A stretch of DNA of 64,000 bases from AP-15 sp963737145 (GTDB taxonomy: Bacteria > Pseudomonadota > Alphaproteobacteria > ATCC43930 > CGMCC-115725). The notes under the pieces are model-generated. The model saw only the letters and a program-made list of their open reading frames with translations. It made no database searches and was not told the origin of the DNA. The position numbers and the translations under genes are program-made. Positions 27,453-36,242 of the stretch are shown piece by piece. The first letter of the stretch is position 1; the number at the start of each line of letters is the position of its first letter. Location: NCBI GenBank assembly GCA_963737145.1, contig CAVTRO010000007.1, forward strand, positions 1,116,001 to 1,180,000, written 5' to 3'.

Positions 27453-28232
27453 ATGAACGAACCTCGCACGCTCGCAATCGATATCGGCGGGACCGGGATC
27501 AAGGCCGCATTGCTCGACGATGTTGGAAGCATTATCGGCGAGCGGCAGCGAGTGCCGACGCCGCCTAAGCCGGTCGCCCCCGAGGATCTCGTCCACGCTA
27601 TCGACCAGGCGGCGGCGCCGCTCGGCACCTTCGAGCGGGTGTCCGTCGGCTTTCCCGGCTATGTCCGCGATGGGCGGGTCATCACCGCGCCCAATCTCGG
27701 CACCGACGCGTTGGCGGGTTTCGATCTGCAATCGGTGCTCGCCGAGCATTTGGGAAAGCCCGTCCGCGTGCTCAACGATGCTGATGTCCAGGGTTTCGGA
27801 GCGATCAAAGGTCAAGGCGTGGAGATGGTGCTGACCTTGGGGACCGGCGCCGGGACGGCACTCTTTCGCGACGGCGAGATCATGCCCCATCTCGAGCTCG
27901 CTCATCACCCGGTGAGCGGGAACAAAACCTATGACGAATACATCGGCAACGCCGCTCGCAAGAAGAAAGGCCGGAAGGCCTGGAACAAGCGGGTTGCCAA
28001 AGCCATCGGCATCTTGCGCGAGGTCATCCGCTTCGACCACCTCTATATTGGCGGCGGCAACGCCAAGGACATCAGCTTTCCGCTGGCGCCCGATGTCACG
28101 ATCGTGCCCAATACCGACGGCCTGACTGGCGGCATCCGGCTGTGGCAGAAGGACCCGACGGCCTACGCCGCGGCCGATGTCCCGAGCGGCGGCAGTGTGG
28201 CGGCCGAACCGGAAGGCCGGCCTGCCCCGTAA
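27453..28232 (+). CDS. ppgK: Polyphosphate glucokinase (ROK family)
   Basis: 259 residues. It phosphorylates glucose using polyphosphate (and often ATP) in the cytosol. The phosphate-binding motif is LAIDIGGTGIKAALLD near the N terminus. The sugar and ROK region reads VRVLNDADVQGFGA, then LTLGTGAGTALFRDG, and the GNKTYDEYIG segment is typical of the PPGK branch. ATG 27453 is preceded by AGAGGAG. It is divergent from the dsbD-like gene, with start codons about 125 bases apart, and convergent with the amidohydrolase, whose stop abuts its own at 28233. Confidence 0.88.
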   Translation: MNEPRTLAIDIGGTGIKAALLDDVGSIIGERQRVPTPPKPVAPEDLVHAIDQAAAPLGTFERVSVGFPGYVRDGRVITAPNLGTDALAGFDLQSVLAEHLGKPVRVLNDADVQGFGAIKGQGVEMVLTLGTGAGTALFRDGEIMPHLELAHHPVSGNKTYDEYIGNAARKKKGRKAWNKRVAKAIGILREVIRFDHLYIGGGNAKDISFPLAPDVTIVPNTDGLTGGIRLWQKDPTAYAAADVPSGGSVAAEPEGRPAP

Positions 28233-29060
28233 TCAGGCCGGCCGCCTCCAGCCGAGCCAGTCGCAGACCGCCTGTCCCATGACCAGCTCCTTGTCGCGGC
28301 CCTGCAGCCACGGCAATTCCTCGGTGAACATCGTTACGCATTGCCGGTAGGAGCATGGCATCCGGGTGATGTCGGTGCCCCAGAAGCAGCGTTGCGGGCC
28401 GAATGCGTCGAACATCTGCCGGATGTATTTGTGGATGTTGCGATAGGGGTAGGGCTCGCTCGAATAGCTCGGCGCGCCGGAGAGCTTGAGCGCAACATTC
28501 GGATATTTGGCGACCGCCAGCATCTCTCCGAGATCGGCAAAAGCCGCGTCGTCCTTCGCGGCGGCACCGCCTCCGTGGCGGCCCATGTGGTCGATGTGCA
28601 GTTTCAATCCGGGATAGCGCTCAGCGATTTTGGCGAAACCGGCCATATGTCCGCCGGCCAGCAACCCGACCGGCAGTTTCTTCCTTTCGCAGGCCGCCCA
28701 GAACCAATCGAGCGAACCGTCGTTCCACCAGCTCTGCTGATGCGGCTGGTTGAACGTGAAGCGGAAACCGAGCATGCCTGGGCGTTGCCGCCAGTTCTTC
28801 ACGATCGCCTCGCGATCCGGGCTCTGCAGGTCGAAATGCCCAAGGATGCAGAATTTACCCGGGTAACGGCGGACCGCCTCGACCGCCAGCTCATTGACCT
28901 TCTCGCCGAGAGTGCTGGGAGGATGGATGACCGCTGCGTCGACCCCGGCCTCGCCCATCTCCTTCAGCGCATCATCCATCGAGTAGGTCGGGATCTGCCG
29001 GTGCTGCGGCGACATCCGAGCGTCTTCCCAGATGTGGATTTGGGAATCGACGATCTGCAT
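28233..29060 (-). CDS. Amidohydrolase family (TIM-barrel) hydrolase
   Basis: 275 residues from ATG 29060, with GGAGGAGACAG upstream. It begins MQIVDSQIHIWE, the DxQ(H)xH opening of amidohydrolase-2 enzymes. It continues with LKLHIDHMGRHGG and, near the end, CFWGTDITRM, which supplies the conserved Asp of the metal site. Members hydrolyse or decarboxylate small ring compounds (lactonases, amidohydrolases); the substrate cannot be read from sequence. It lies downstream of rplT on the same strand but is unlikely to be functionally linked. Confidence 0.85.
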   Translation of the reverse strand: MQIVDSQIHIWEDARMSPQHRQIPTYSMDDALKEMGEAGVDAAVIHPPSTLGEKVNELAVEAVRRYPGKFCILGHFDLQSPDREAIVKNWRQRPGMLGFRFTFNQPHQQSWWNDGSLDWFWAACERKKLPVGLLAGGHMAGFAKIAERYPGLKLHIDHMGRHGGGAAAKDDAAFADLGEMLAVAKYPNVALKLSGAPSYSSEPYPYRNIHKYIRQMFDAFGPQRCFWGTDITRMPCSYRQCVTMFTEELPWLQGRDKELVMGQAVCDWLGWRRPA

Positions 29061-29116
29061 GCTGTCTCCTCCGGTTTGATTAGTGCCGGGCCCCGGTGCG
29101 GACCGTAATAGCCCCC

Positions 29117-29497
29117 TCAAGCTGCGGCGGCCTGAGGTGCCTTGTCTAGCGCGGCCTGAGCGGTGGCGGCGATCGCCTGGAAAGCCTCGGGCTCGCGGAT
29201 CGCGATATCGGATAGCACCTTGCGGTCGAGATCCAGCCCCGCGAGCTTGATGCCGTGCATGAACTGCGAATAGGTCAGCCCGTGCTGCCTAGCGCCGGCG
29301 TTGATCCGCTGGATCCACAAGGCGCGAAAATCGCGCTTGCGGTTGCGCCGGTCGCGATAGGCATAGCGCAACGCCTTCTCGACTTTCTCGATCGCGACGC
29401 GGTAGGCGGTGCTGCCGCGCCCGCGGTAGCCTTTGGCGAGATCGAGGACTTTCTTGTGGCGGGCGTGGGTGGTAACCCCGCGTTTGACGCGCGCCAA
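29117..29497 (-). CDS. rplT: 50S ribosomal protein L20
   Basis: 126 residues, normal for L20. It begins MARVKRGVTTHARHKKVL, with the basic N-terminal extension that threads into 23S rRNA, then RDRRNRKRDFRALWIQRINA. It is needed early in large-subunit assembly. rpmI lies 3 bases upstream, the usual pairing. The C terminus is Ala-rich and a little longer than in E. coli. Confidence 0.97.
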   Translation of the reverse strand: MARVKRGVTTHARHKKVLDLAKGYRGRGSTAYRVAIEKVEKALRYAYRDRRNRKRDFRALWIQRINAGARQHGLTYSQFMHGIKLAGLDLDRKVLSDIAIREPEAFQAIAATAQAALDKAPQAAAA

Positions 29498-29500
29498 GGC

Positions 29501-29704
29501 TCAGCTCCGGAGATAGGGCATGTAGGTCAGGACGAGTTTGGCGTCGCCCGGCTCCATCGTTGTGGTGCCGCGCCGCAGCCGCTTGCCCTGGGTCGATTTG
29601 CTGATCAGCCGGTGGCGCTTGTGGCCCCAGTTCCGCTTGATCTTACCGGTGGCGGTACGGCCGAAGCGCTTCTTGGCGCCGCTCTTCGTCTTCAGCTTGG
29701 GCAT
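29501..29704 (-). CDS. rpmI: 50S ribosomal protein L35
   Basis: 67 residues, MPKLKTKSGAKKRFGRTATG, then HKRHRLISKSTQGKRLRRG, the standard L35 sequence. It precedes rplT on the minus strand. In most bacteria infC lies directly upstream; here the next gene upstream is an unrelated divergent gene, so infC has been separated from the pair. The promoter must lie in 29705-29876. Confidence 0.96.
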   Translation of the reverse strand: MPKLKTKSGAKKRFGRTATGKIKRNWGHKRHRLISKSTQGKRLRRGTTTMEPGDAKLVLTYMPYLRS

Positions 29705-29876
29705 CTCGAGATCCGTTTCAGGCCTGCGGCGCCGAGATGACCCGGCCCGCCGCCCTTTCGAGCGGCGCTATATAGCGATGCCACGCAATAAACGCAAGCG
29801 CGGCACCCCGCCTCTCTTCTCAAGAGTTGCTGGAAGAATAAATGACACCACAGGCTAACGCCAGAGGAGACCTGCA

Positions 29877-30386
29877 ATGCGCCGCGCAGGACAGTGGATC
29901 CACACCATGCTGTTGACGGCTTCGGTGGTCTCGGCCCTGGCGGATTTAACCGTCGCTCAGGCAGCTGCTTCGCATTCGCCCTCGCCCGACCTCGTCTCCT
30001 CGACGCTTGTGTTGCGAGGCTCCGCCGCTTCTCCCGAACAGGTCGCCGCCGCTTCCGATCGCGGCGCTCCGACAGTGTTGCGCGGCTCACCGCCATCAGC
30101 TGCGCAGCCGCATGCCAGCCCTTATTCCTGCAATCCAGGCCTCTATTTCGATCCCAACTATGGCTGTGTGGCGCCCGGCTTCTCCTACTTCTCCGATAAC
30201 GGGTACTGGGCCGATTATGGGTACTGGCCCGGTCTCGGGCTTGACACCGGTCGCGGCCGTCGGGGGTTCCGCCACGGCTTTGCACACCGTGTTGGCCGGG
30301 GGCGACCATATCTCTTCGGTGCGGCCTTCGCTCATACGGGCGTTAGTCACAGCTTTCCCCGTGCAGCCGGGTTCGGCCGCCGATAA
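29877..30386 (+). CDS. Exported hypothetical protein, 169 aa
   Basis: AGAGGAG lies upstream of ATG 29877. Residues 1-31 are a signal peptide (WIHTMLLTASVVSALADLTV, ending AQAA). The mature part has two similar segments, TLVLRGSAASPEQ and PTVLRGSPPSAAQ, then a Tyr/Gly-rich, two-cysteine region (YSCNPGLYFDPNYGCVAPGF) and a basic Gly-rich tail. Small exported proteins of this style, often with a Pro-Gly-Tyr-Phe motif, are frequent in Rhizobiales and have no known function. Secretion is well supported; the role is unknown. Confidence 0.65.
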   Translation: MRRAGQWIHTMLLTASVVSALADLTVAQAAASHSPSPDLVSSTLVLRGSAASPEQVAAASDRGAPTVLRGSPPSAAQPHASPYSCNPGLYFDPNYGCVAPGFSYFSDNGYWADYGYWPGLGLDTGRGRRGFRHGFAHRVGRGRPYLFGAAFAHTGVSHSFPRAAGFGRR

Positions 30387-30410
30387 CCCCCTCGCCTGCG
30401 TCATCGCCGG

Positions 30411-30453
30411 CTCGCATCCTTTCATCCCAATATCTCGCATCCTTTCATCCCAA
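30411..30453 (+). repeat. 20-base direct repeat upstream of parE
   Basis: CTCGCATCCTTTCATCCCAA occurs at 30411-30430 and again at 30434-30453, with a 3-base gap. It lies 74 bases before parE in its leader region. It may be a binding site or a replication slip. Confidence 0.8.
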
Positions 30454-30526
30454 CATATTGAGGGGCCGGACGCTCTTCATACTTTATGCTGCTTGCAGGG
30501 ACGCCAGCCCTCCATATATTCGCGCG

Positions 30527-32524
30527 ATGCCCGATCTCTTCGACATCCCGCCCGTAAAGGCCGGCGACAGCTATTCCGCCAAGGATATCGAGGTTCTGGA
30601 AGGACTAGAGCCGGTTCGCCGCCGTCCCGGCATGTATGTCGGCGGCACGGACGAGCGCGGGCTCCATCATCTCGTGGCCGAAATCCTCGACAATGCGATG
30701 GATGAGGCGGTCGCCGGCCATGCCACCCGCATCGAGATTGAGCTTGGTAGCGGCAACTGGGTGACCGTTCGGGACAACGGCCGCGGCATCCCGGTCGATC
30801 CCCATCCGCGGTTCCCGGACAAATCGGCGCTTGAAGTGATCCTGACGACCCTTCATTCGGGCGGCAAGTTCGGCGGCGAGGCTTATCGGACTTCGGGCGG
30901 TCTCCACGGCGTCGGCGTCTCGGTCGTCAACGCGCTCGCCGACGAGTTCGAAGTCGAGGTCGCGCGCGACCGCAAGCTGTGGAGCCAGAGCTACTGCCGG
31001 GGAATACCGAAAACGGGGCTGTTGGACCGCGGGCCGGTGCACAATAGGCGCGGCACGACGGTGCGCTTCCATCCCGACCCGGAAATTTTCGGCGAGCTCG
31101 GCTTTCGCCCGGCGACGCTTTACCGCATGGCGCGCTCCAAGGCTTATCTGTTCCGCGGGCTCGAAATTCGCTGGAGTTGCGACCCGTCCGTCCCGCATCC
31201 GGAAGCCGTTCCGGCCGAGGCGCGGCTTCACTTCCCCGGCGGGCTCGGCGATTTCCTCGCGGCGAGCCTCGACGGGCACGCCATGCTGACGCCCCGGCCG
31301 TTTGTCGGGCAAATCGACTTTGCGGAAGGTGGCGGTGTGGAGTGGGCGGTCGCATGGCCCGACGACGAGGAGGAAGGGTTCAGCCATTCCTACTGCAATA
31401 CCATCCCGACGCCCGAGGGCGGCACGCACGAGGCGGGGCTGAGGAGCGCTCTGTTGCGCGCCGTCAAAGGCTATGGCGAATTGGCCGGCAACCGCCGCAT
31501 CGCCCAGGCGACCGGTGAAGACGTTACGAGCGGCGCGGCGATGCTGCTGTCATTGTTCATCCGCGACCCGCAGTTCCAGGGCCAGACCAAGGAGAGGCTG
31601 GCCTCTGCCGAGGCGACGAGGCTGGTCGAGAGCGCCGTCAAGGATCATTTCGACCACTGGCTCAGCGCCGATCCGGCGACCGCACGGGTGCTTCTCGATC
31701 GCATCGCCGAACGTGCCGAGGAGCGCCAGCGGCGCCGTCAGCAGCGCGAATTGGCGCGCAAGAGCGCAACCCGCAAGTTGAGGCTCCCCGGCAAGCTCGC
31801 CGATTGCAGCCGAGACAGCGCCGCCGGTACGGAGATTTTTCTCGTCGAGGGCGACAGCGCCGGCGGCTCCGCGAAACAGGCACGCGACCGCGAGACCCAG
31901 GCGATCCTGCCGTTGCGCGGCAAGATACTCAACGTCGCCAGCGCCTCGGCCGATAAGATGCGCGCGAACCAGGAGCTTTCGGACATTATCCTGGCGCTCG
32001 GCGCGGGCTCGGGATCGCATTACCGCGAGGAGGGATTGCGCTACGAGCGCGTCATCATCATGACCGATGCCGACGTCGACGGCGCGCACATCGCCTCGCT
32101 GCTGATGACGTTCTTCTTTCGCGAGATGCCGAAGCTGGTCGAAAGCGGCCACCTTTTCCTGGCGCTACCGCCGCTCTACAGGCTGACTCAGGGCGACATC
32201 ACCCATTACGCGCGGGACGATGCGCATCGCGAGGAATTGCTGCACAGCGCCTTTAACGGCCGCGGCAAGGTCGAGATCAGCCGGTTCAAGGGTCTCGGTG
32301 AAATGCCGGCGCGCTATCTGAAGGCGACGACGATGGACCCGGCGCAGCGCACATTGCTGCGGGTGACCCTGCCGGCGAAACCCGATCCCGCCGCGATCGA
32401 GCTGCCCGCGGAGGAATTCGAACGCACCAAAGCCTTGGTCGAAACCTTGATGGGCCGGCGCCCTGAGCTGCGCTTCGACTACATCCAGAAAAACGCCCGC
32501 TTCGCCCGCGATCTCGACGTGTAA
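30527..32524 (+). CDS. parE: DNA topoisomerase IV subunit B
   Basis: 665 residues, the shorter ParE length. The GHKL ATPase domain has LDNAMDEAVAGH, DNGRGIPVD and GLHGVGVSVVNAL. The TOPRIM part has EGDSAGGSAKQ, PLRGKILNV and MTDADVDGAHI. With ParC it decatenates daughter chromosomes. It is told apart from GyrB by length, by the EVLEGLEPVRRRPGMYVGGTD start and by the absence of the insert that gyrB carries in this window. ATG 30527 fits the family start. Confidence 0.92.
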   Translation: MPDLFDIPPVKAGDSYSAKDIEVLEGLEPVRRRPGMYVGGTDERGLHHLVAEILDNAMDEAVAGHATRIEIELGSGNWVTVRDNGRGIPVDPHPRFPDKSALEVILTTLHSGGKFGGEAYRTSGGLHGVGVSVVNALADEFEVEVARDRKLWSQSYCRGIPKTGLLDRGPVHNRRGTTVRFHPDPEIFGELGFRPATLYRMARSKAYLFRGLEIRWSCDPSVPHPEAVPAEARLHFPGGLGDFLAASLDGHAMLTPRPFVGQIDFAEGGGVEWAVAWPDDEEEGFSHSYCNTIPTPEGGTHEAGLRSALLRAVKGYGELAGNRRIAQATGEDVTSGAAMLLSLFIRDPQFQGQTKERLASAEATRLVESAVKDHFDHWLSADPATARVLLDRIAERAEERQRRRQQRELARKSATRKLRLPGKLADCSRDSAAGTEIFLVEGDSAGGSAKQARDRETQAILPLRGKILNVASASADKMRANQELSDIILALGAGSGSHYREEGLRYERVIIMTDADVDGAHIASLLMTFFFREMPKLVESGHLFLALPPLYRLTQGDITHYARDDAHREELLHSAFNGRGKVEISRFKGLGEMPARYLKATTMDPAQRTLLRVTLPAKPDPAAIELPAEEFERTKALVETLMGRRPELRFDYIQKNARFARDLDV

Positions 32525-32556
32525 GCGGCACGGGTTTCGGCTTTGGACGGGGTTGA

Positions 32557-33479
32557 ATGCGCATCGCGGTGATCGGCTCCGGCGGCATTGGCGGGCCCTA
32601 TGGCGCCGCGCTCGCCAAGGTCGGGCGGATGTGACCTTTGTCGCGCGCGGCGCTCATCTCGCGGCGATACGTGAGAACGGACTTCGCGTCGAAGGGGATC
32701 GCGGCGAAACCCACATCCGGCCGGCTCAGGCGACAGACAACATCGCCGGGATCGGCACGGTCGATATCGCTCTGTGCTGTGTCAAATTATGGGACCTCGA
32801 AGGTGTCGCCGAGGAGATCCGGTCGGTCATCGGGCCGCAGACTGCCGTCGTCCCGTTGCAGAACGGCATCGACGCCGCCGAACGCTTGACCTCAATCCTC
32901 GGGAATGACGCGGTAATGGGGGGCATGGCGTTCGTCACCGGCGTGATCATCGCGCCGGGGGTTATCCGCCAGACCGGCACCTATCAACGGATGACCTTTG
33001 GCGAGCTCGACGGCCGCGCCAGCGAGCGCGGCCGGCGGCTGCGCGATCTCTGCGAAGCGGCGGGGTTCGAGGGCGTACTGAGCCCGGATATCATGGTCCC
33101 GGTCTGGGAGAAATTCATCTTGCTGGTGCCCCTCAGCGGGCTCAATGCGCTGACCCGGTTGCCGCTCGGTAAGTGGCGGGATGATCCCGATCTCCTGGCC
33201 CTCTATGAGGCGGCCTTGCACGAGACCGTATGCGTCGGCCTTGCCGAAGGAGTGCGGCTGCCATCGGACAGCGTCGAGCGGACGCTCGCGCTGATGCACT
33301 CGATGCCGCCGCACCATACGACGTCGATGGCGAACGACCTGATCCGCGGCAGCCGGCTCGAACTGCCTTGGTTCGCCGGCAAGGTGGTCGAACTCGGCCG
33401 CCGCCACGGTATTAAAACGCCGGCGAACGGTTTTATCTATGCGGCATTGAAACCATACGCTCACGGGGTTCCCGGGTGA
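32557..33479 (+). CDS. panE: Ketopantoate reductase family protein, frameshifted near start
   Basis: NADPH-dependent 2-dehydropantoate 2-reductase type (ApbA/PanE), which makes pantoate for coenzyme A. ATG 32557 starts MRIAVIGSGGIGGPYGAALA, the dinucleotide site. The frame then hits a stop because one G is missing from a run at 32623-32626. The other frame continues VTFVARGAHLAAIRENGL and carries the catalytic lysine in WEKFILLVPLSGLNALTR. About 307 residues when joined. Paralogues in this family also act on other 2-keto acids, so the pantoate role is likely rather than certain. Confidence 0.8.
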
Positions 33480-33691
33480 GACGGAGATGGGGTTCGGGTC
33501 GGCATTCGCTGGTTGAAGACCACTTGCGCAAATCTGCGGCCGCCCTTAACTAAGGCCCGTCGACCCGTTTGGGTTCGGCTTTCCGGCCTGCGTTCCTCTG
33601 CGATCGTCCGACCGTGTCTCCCGAGCCAATCGATGTCCGATGCGCTGCGCGCTCGCGTGGCGTCCTAGAATGCTAATTGGAGTTACTGCTG

Positions 33692-33898
33692 ATGGCGACC
33701 GGTACGGTCAAATGGTTCAATGCGCAAAAGGGGTATGGGTTCATCCAGCCTGAAAACGGCGGCGCTGACGTGTTCGTTCACATCTCGGCGGTCGAACGCG
33801 CCGGGATGGATAATCTGCGTGAAGGTCAGAAGCTCAACTATGAGCTGGAGCAGGGGCAGCGGGGCCGGGTCTCTGCGGTGAATTTGCGCGCGGTCTGA
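33692..33898 (+). CDS. Cold-shock protein, CspA family
   Basis: 68 residues. It has the RNA-binding motifs KWFNAQKGYGFI (RNP-1) and VFVHISAV (RNP-2). It melts RNA secondary structure and can act as an antiterminator. ATG 33692 is favoured over the upstream in-frame start because MATGTVKWF is the family N terminus. It is followed by a strong terminator and then infA, suggesting a cold-shock unit with the DEAD-box helicase further on. The leader 33480-33691 is about 210 bases and may include a structured 5' UTR, as in E. coli cspA. Confidence 0.93.
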   Translation: MATGTVKWFNAQKGYGFIQPENGGADVFVHISAVERAGMDNLREGQKLNYELEQGQRGRVSAVNLRAV

Positions 33899-33915
33899 AC
33901 CGGGCGGGTATCTGC

Positions 33916-33947
33916 GGGGGCGCCTAAACCGGCGCCCCCTTTCTTTC
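33916..33947 (+). terminator. Rho-independent terminator between csp and infA
   Basis: Perfect 9-base stem GGGGGCGCC / GGCGCCCCC around the loop TAAACC, then TTTCTTT. The ribosome site of infA (AGGAGA) begins only a few bases after the T tract, so infA expression from the csp promoter needs read-through. Confidence 0.88.
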
Positions 33948-33962
33948 CTCCAGGAGATCTCT

Positions 33963-34232
33963 TTGGCTAAGGAAGATTTGATCGAGTTTGAAGGTACAGT
34001 ACTCGAGCTGCTTCCCGACGCACGCTTTCGTGTGAAGCTCGACAATGGTCATGAGACCCTTGCTTATTCCTCCGGCAGAATGAAGAAGAATAGAATTCGA
34101 ATACTTGCCGGCGATCGTGTCACGGTAGAAATGACCCCGTATGATCTTACGAAAGGCCGGATTAATTTCCGCCACAAGGACGAGCGGGCGGCGCCGGCAA
34201 TGACGCCCCGTCCGCAATACCGCCGCCGCTGA
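33963..34232 (+). CDS. infA: Translation initiation factor IF-1
   Basis: 89 residues of the OB-fold factor that binds the A site of the 30S subunit. It shows AKEDLIEFEGTVLELLPDAR, LDNGHETLAYSSGRMKKNRI and PYDLTKGRINFR. It starts with TTG at 33963, preceded by AGGAGA, an unusual start that would lower its translation. It has a basic tail beyond the usual 72 residues (ERAAPAMTPRPQYRRR). Many alphaproteobacteria have a second IF-1 near cold-shock genes, so this may be that paralogue. Confidence 0.92.
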   Translation: MAKEDLIEFEGTVLELLPDARFRVKLDNGHETLAYSSGRMKKNRIRILAGDRVTVEMTPYDLTKGRINFRHKDERAAPAMTPRPQYRRR

Positions 34233-34380
34233 GCCGCAACAGTTCTCGATCGATCCGGCATCTGCTCTGTGGTCACGGCATGCCTCACCCGTCGAAACAG
34301 TTTGACATTTCTTTCGTCAAACCCAATCTCACGGGAAGGTAAAAATGCAGCAAGCGTTACAATAAGGCTACAACGTATCA

Positions 34381-35847
34381 ATGGATTTTTCTGAACTCGA
34401 CCTTTCGCCTGAGGTTCTTCAGGCGGTTTCCGACGCCGGGTATACCAATCCCACTCCGATCCAGGAACAAGCGATCCCCCACGTAAAACGTGGCCGGGAC
34501 GTTCTTGGTTGCGCCCAGACCGGAACCGGTAAAACGGCGAGCTTTGTGCTTCCGATGGTCGACATCCTGGCGGCCGGGCGGGCCCGGGTGCGAATGCCGC
34601 GCTCGCTGATCCTCGAACCGACCCGCGAACTGGCGACTCAAGTGGCCGCCTCGTTCGAGCTCTATGGCAAGCATCACCGCCTGACGATGGCGCTGCTGAT
34701 CGGCGGCGAGAGCTTTGTCGACCAGGAACGCAAGCTCGACCGCGGGGTCGACGTGTTGATTGCCACACCGGGCCGCCTTCTCGATCTTTACGGGCGCGGC
34801 AAGATTCTGCTCTCCGACACCCGCATTCTGGTCATCGACGAAGCCGACCGGATGCTCGATATGGGCTTCATTCCGGATGTCGAGCGGATCGTCGGCCTGC
34901 TGCCGGAAACGCGCCAGACGCTGTTCTTTTCGGCGACGATGCCGGCCGAGATCCGCAAGCTCGCAGACGCCTTTCTGCGCAATCCGATCGAGATCTCCGT
35001 GGCGCCGCCGGCATCTCCGGCCGCGCTCGTCGCGCAGTCGATTGCGGTTATCGATCCGGGAGACAAGCGCGAGGGGCTGCGCCGGCTGGTCCGCTCAGAA
35101 GACGTCAAGAACGCGCTGATCTTCTGCAACCGCAAGCGCGATGTCGACATTCTGTTCCGTTCGCTGACCCGGCACGGGTTCGACGCCGCGGCATTGCACG
35201 GCGACATGCCGCAACCGAAGCGCACGGAAACCCTGGACCGCTTTCGGAATGGCGAAATCCGGCTTCTCGTGGCCAGCGACGTCGCCGCGCGCGGTTTGGA
35301 CATCAAAGGCATGAGCCACGTCTTCTGTTTCGACGTGCCGATCCACGCCGAGGATTATGTTCACCGCATCGGCCGAACCGGCCGCGCCGGTATCGAGGGC
35401 CGATCCTTCATGCTCGCCTCGCCGGCGGACGGCGACGCCGTCGCCGCGATCGTCAAATTGATCGGCAGGGAAATTCCGCCGATCGCCATCGAGGGGATCG
35501 AGGCAGCCGAACTCCAATACGGCGAGCGCCGCTCGCGCCGCGGGGCCCGCCGGCCCGTCAAATCCGATCGTCTCAAGTCCGATCGCCGCCGCACCCGCAC
35601 CGATGCCGCCCCGCGGCGGGAGCCGGCCGAACCTCGCGTCCCGCAGCGAGAGAGCCGGCCGAGCGCAAAAGAGGCAGCGCGCCAAGACCAACCCGCATCA
35701 AACGTGACCTCATTCCCGCGCACCGCCGTCACTCGCGTTCCGCGCCGGCCGGAGCGGCAACCGGAACCGGATCGCCAGGTCGTCGGTTTCGGTGACCATC
35801 TGCCGGCCTTTCTCGCCCGTCCGCCGCGCATCGTCGCCCGCCCCTAA
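34381..35847 (+). CDS. DEAD-box RNA helicase, RhlE-like
   Basis: 488 residues. The motifs in order are: Q motif (GYTNPTPIQEQAIP), AQTGTGKT (45-52), PTREL, TPGR, DEAD (153-156), SAT, ARGLD and HRIGRTGRAG. The tail from about residue 375 is disordered, Arg-rich and Pro-rich, typical of RhlE/DeaD relatives, and probably binds RNA. It unwinds structured RNA in ribosome assembly or cold adaptation. Its place after csp and infA supports a cold-shock role. The start MDFSELDLSPEVL fits RhlE. Confidence 0.93.
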   Translation: MDFSELDLSPEVLQAVSDAGYTNPTPIQEQAIPHVKRGRDVLGCAQTGTGKTASFVLPMVDILAAGRARVRMPRSLILEPTRELATQVAASFELYGKHHRLTMALLIGGESFVDQERKLDRGVDVLIATPGRLLDLYGRGKILLSDTRILVIDEADRMLDMGFIPDVERIVGLLPETRQTLFFSATMPAEIRKLADAFLRNPIEISVAPPASPAALVAQSIAVIDPGDKREGLRRLVRSEDVKNALIFCNRKRDVDILFRSLTRHGFDAAALHGDMPQPKRTETLDRFRNGEIRLLVASDVAARGLDIKGMSHVFCFDVPIHAEDYVHRIGRTGRAGIEGRSFMLASPADGDAVAAIVKLIGREIPPIAIEGIEAAELQYGERRSRRGARRPVKSDRLKSDRRRTRTDAAPRREPAEPRVPQRESRPSAKEAARQDQPASNVTSFPRTAVTRVPRRPERQPEPDRQVVGFGDHLPAFLARPPRIVARP

Positions 35848-35862
35848 GGGTTCGGAGGTGAG

Positions 35863-36186
35863 ATGAGCGGGGACGAAACGGGTTGGGTCCGGGCGGCCAA
35901 CCGTGGGGATCTGGCCGAAGGAGAGCCGCTGGGCGTCGAGGTCGCTGGCCACTCGATCGCGCTTTACGACGTCGACGGCGATCTTTTCGCGACCGACAAC
36001 ATCTGTACCCACGCGTATGCCCGGCTGTCAGATGGCTGGCTCGACGGCGAGCTCATCGAGTGCCCGCTCCACGCCGCGCGCTTTGATGTCCGCACCGGAA
36101 AGGTGCTCGACCCGCCGGCGACTGAGGATCTTAAAATCTACCGGGTGCGCGTCGTCGACAACGAAATCCAGGTAAAGCTCGATTGA
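35863..36186 (+). CDS. Rieske [2Fe-2S] ferredoxin
   Basis: 107 residues, a stand-alone Rieske domain. The cluster ligands are Cys48 and His50 in CTH, and Cys67 and His70 in CPLH. Proteins of this size act as electron carriers for ring-hydroxylating dioxygenases or as NirD-type subunits; no oxygenase is nearby, so the partner is unknown. It starts 15 bases after the helicase gene. The usual C-X-H-(15-17)-C-X-X-H pattern is met with a 16-residue gap. Confidence 0.92.
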   Translation: MSGDETGWVRAANRGDLAEGEPLGVEVAGHSIALYDVDGDLFATDNICTHAYARLSDGWLDGELIECPLHAARFDVRTGKVLDPPATEDLKIYRVRVVDNEIQVKLD

Positions 36187-36242
36187 GAGCGGCAATGACG
36201 GGACCGTGCTCGATCGTCACCGTACACCGGCGATAGACGTCG

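Noticed and set aside
29705..29876. infC hidden upstream of rpmI
   Set aside because: No frame with IF-3 motifs is present on the minus strand here.
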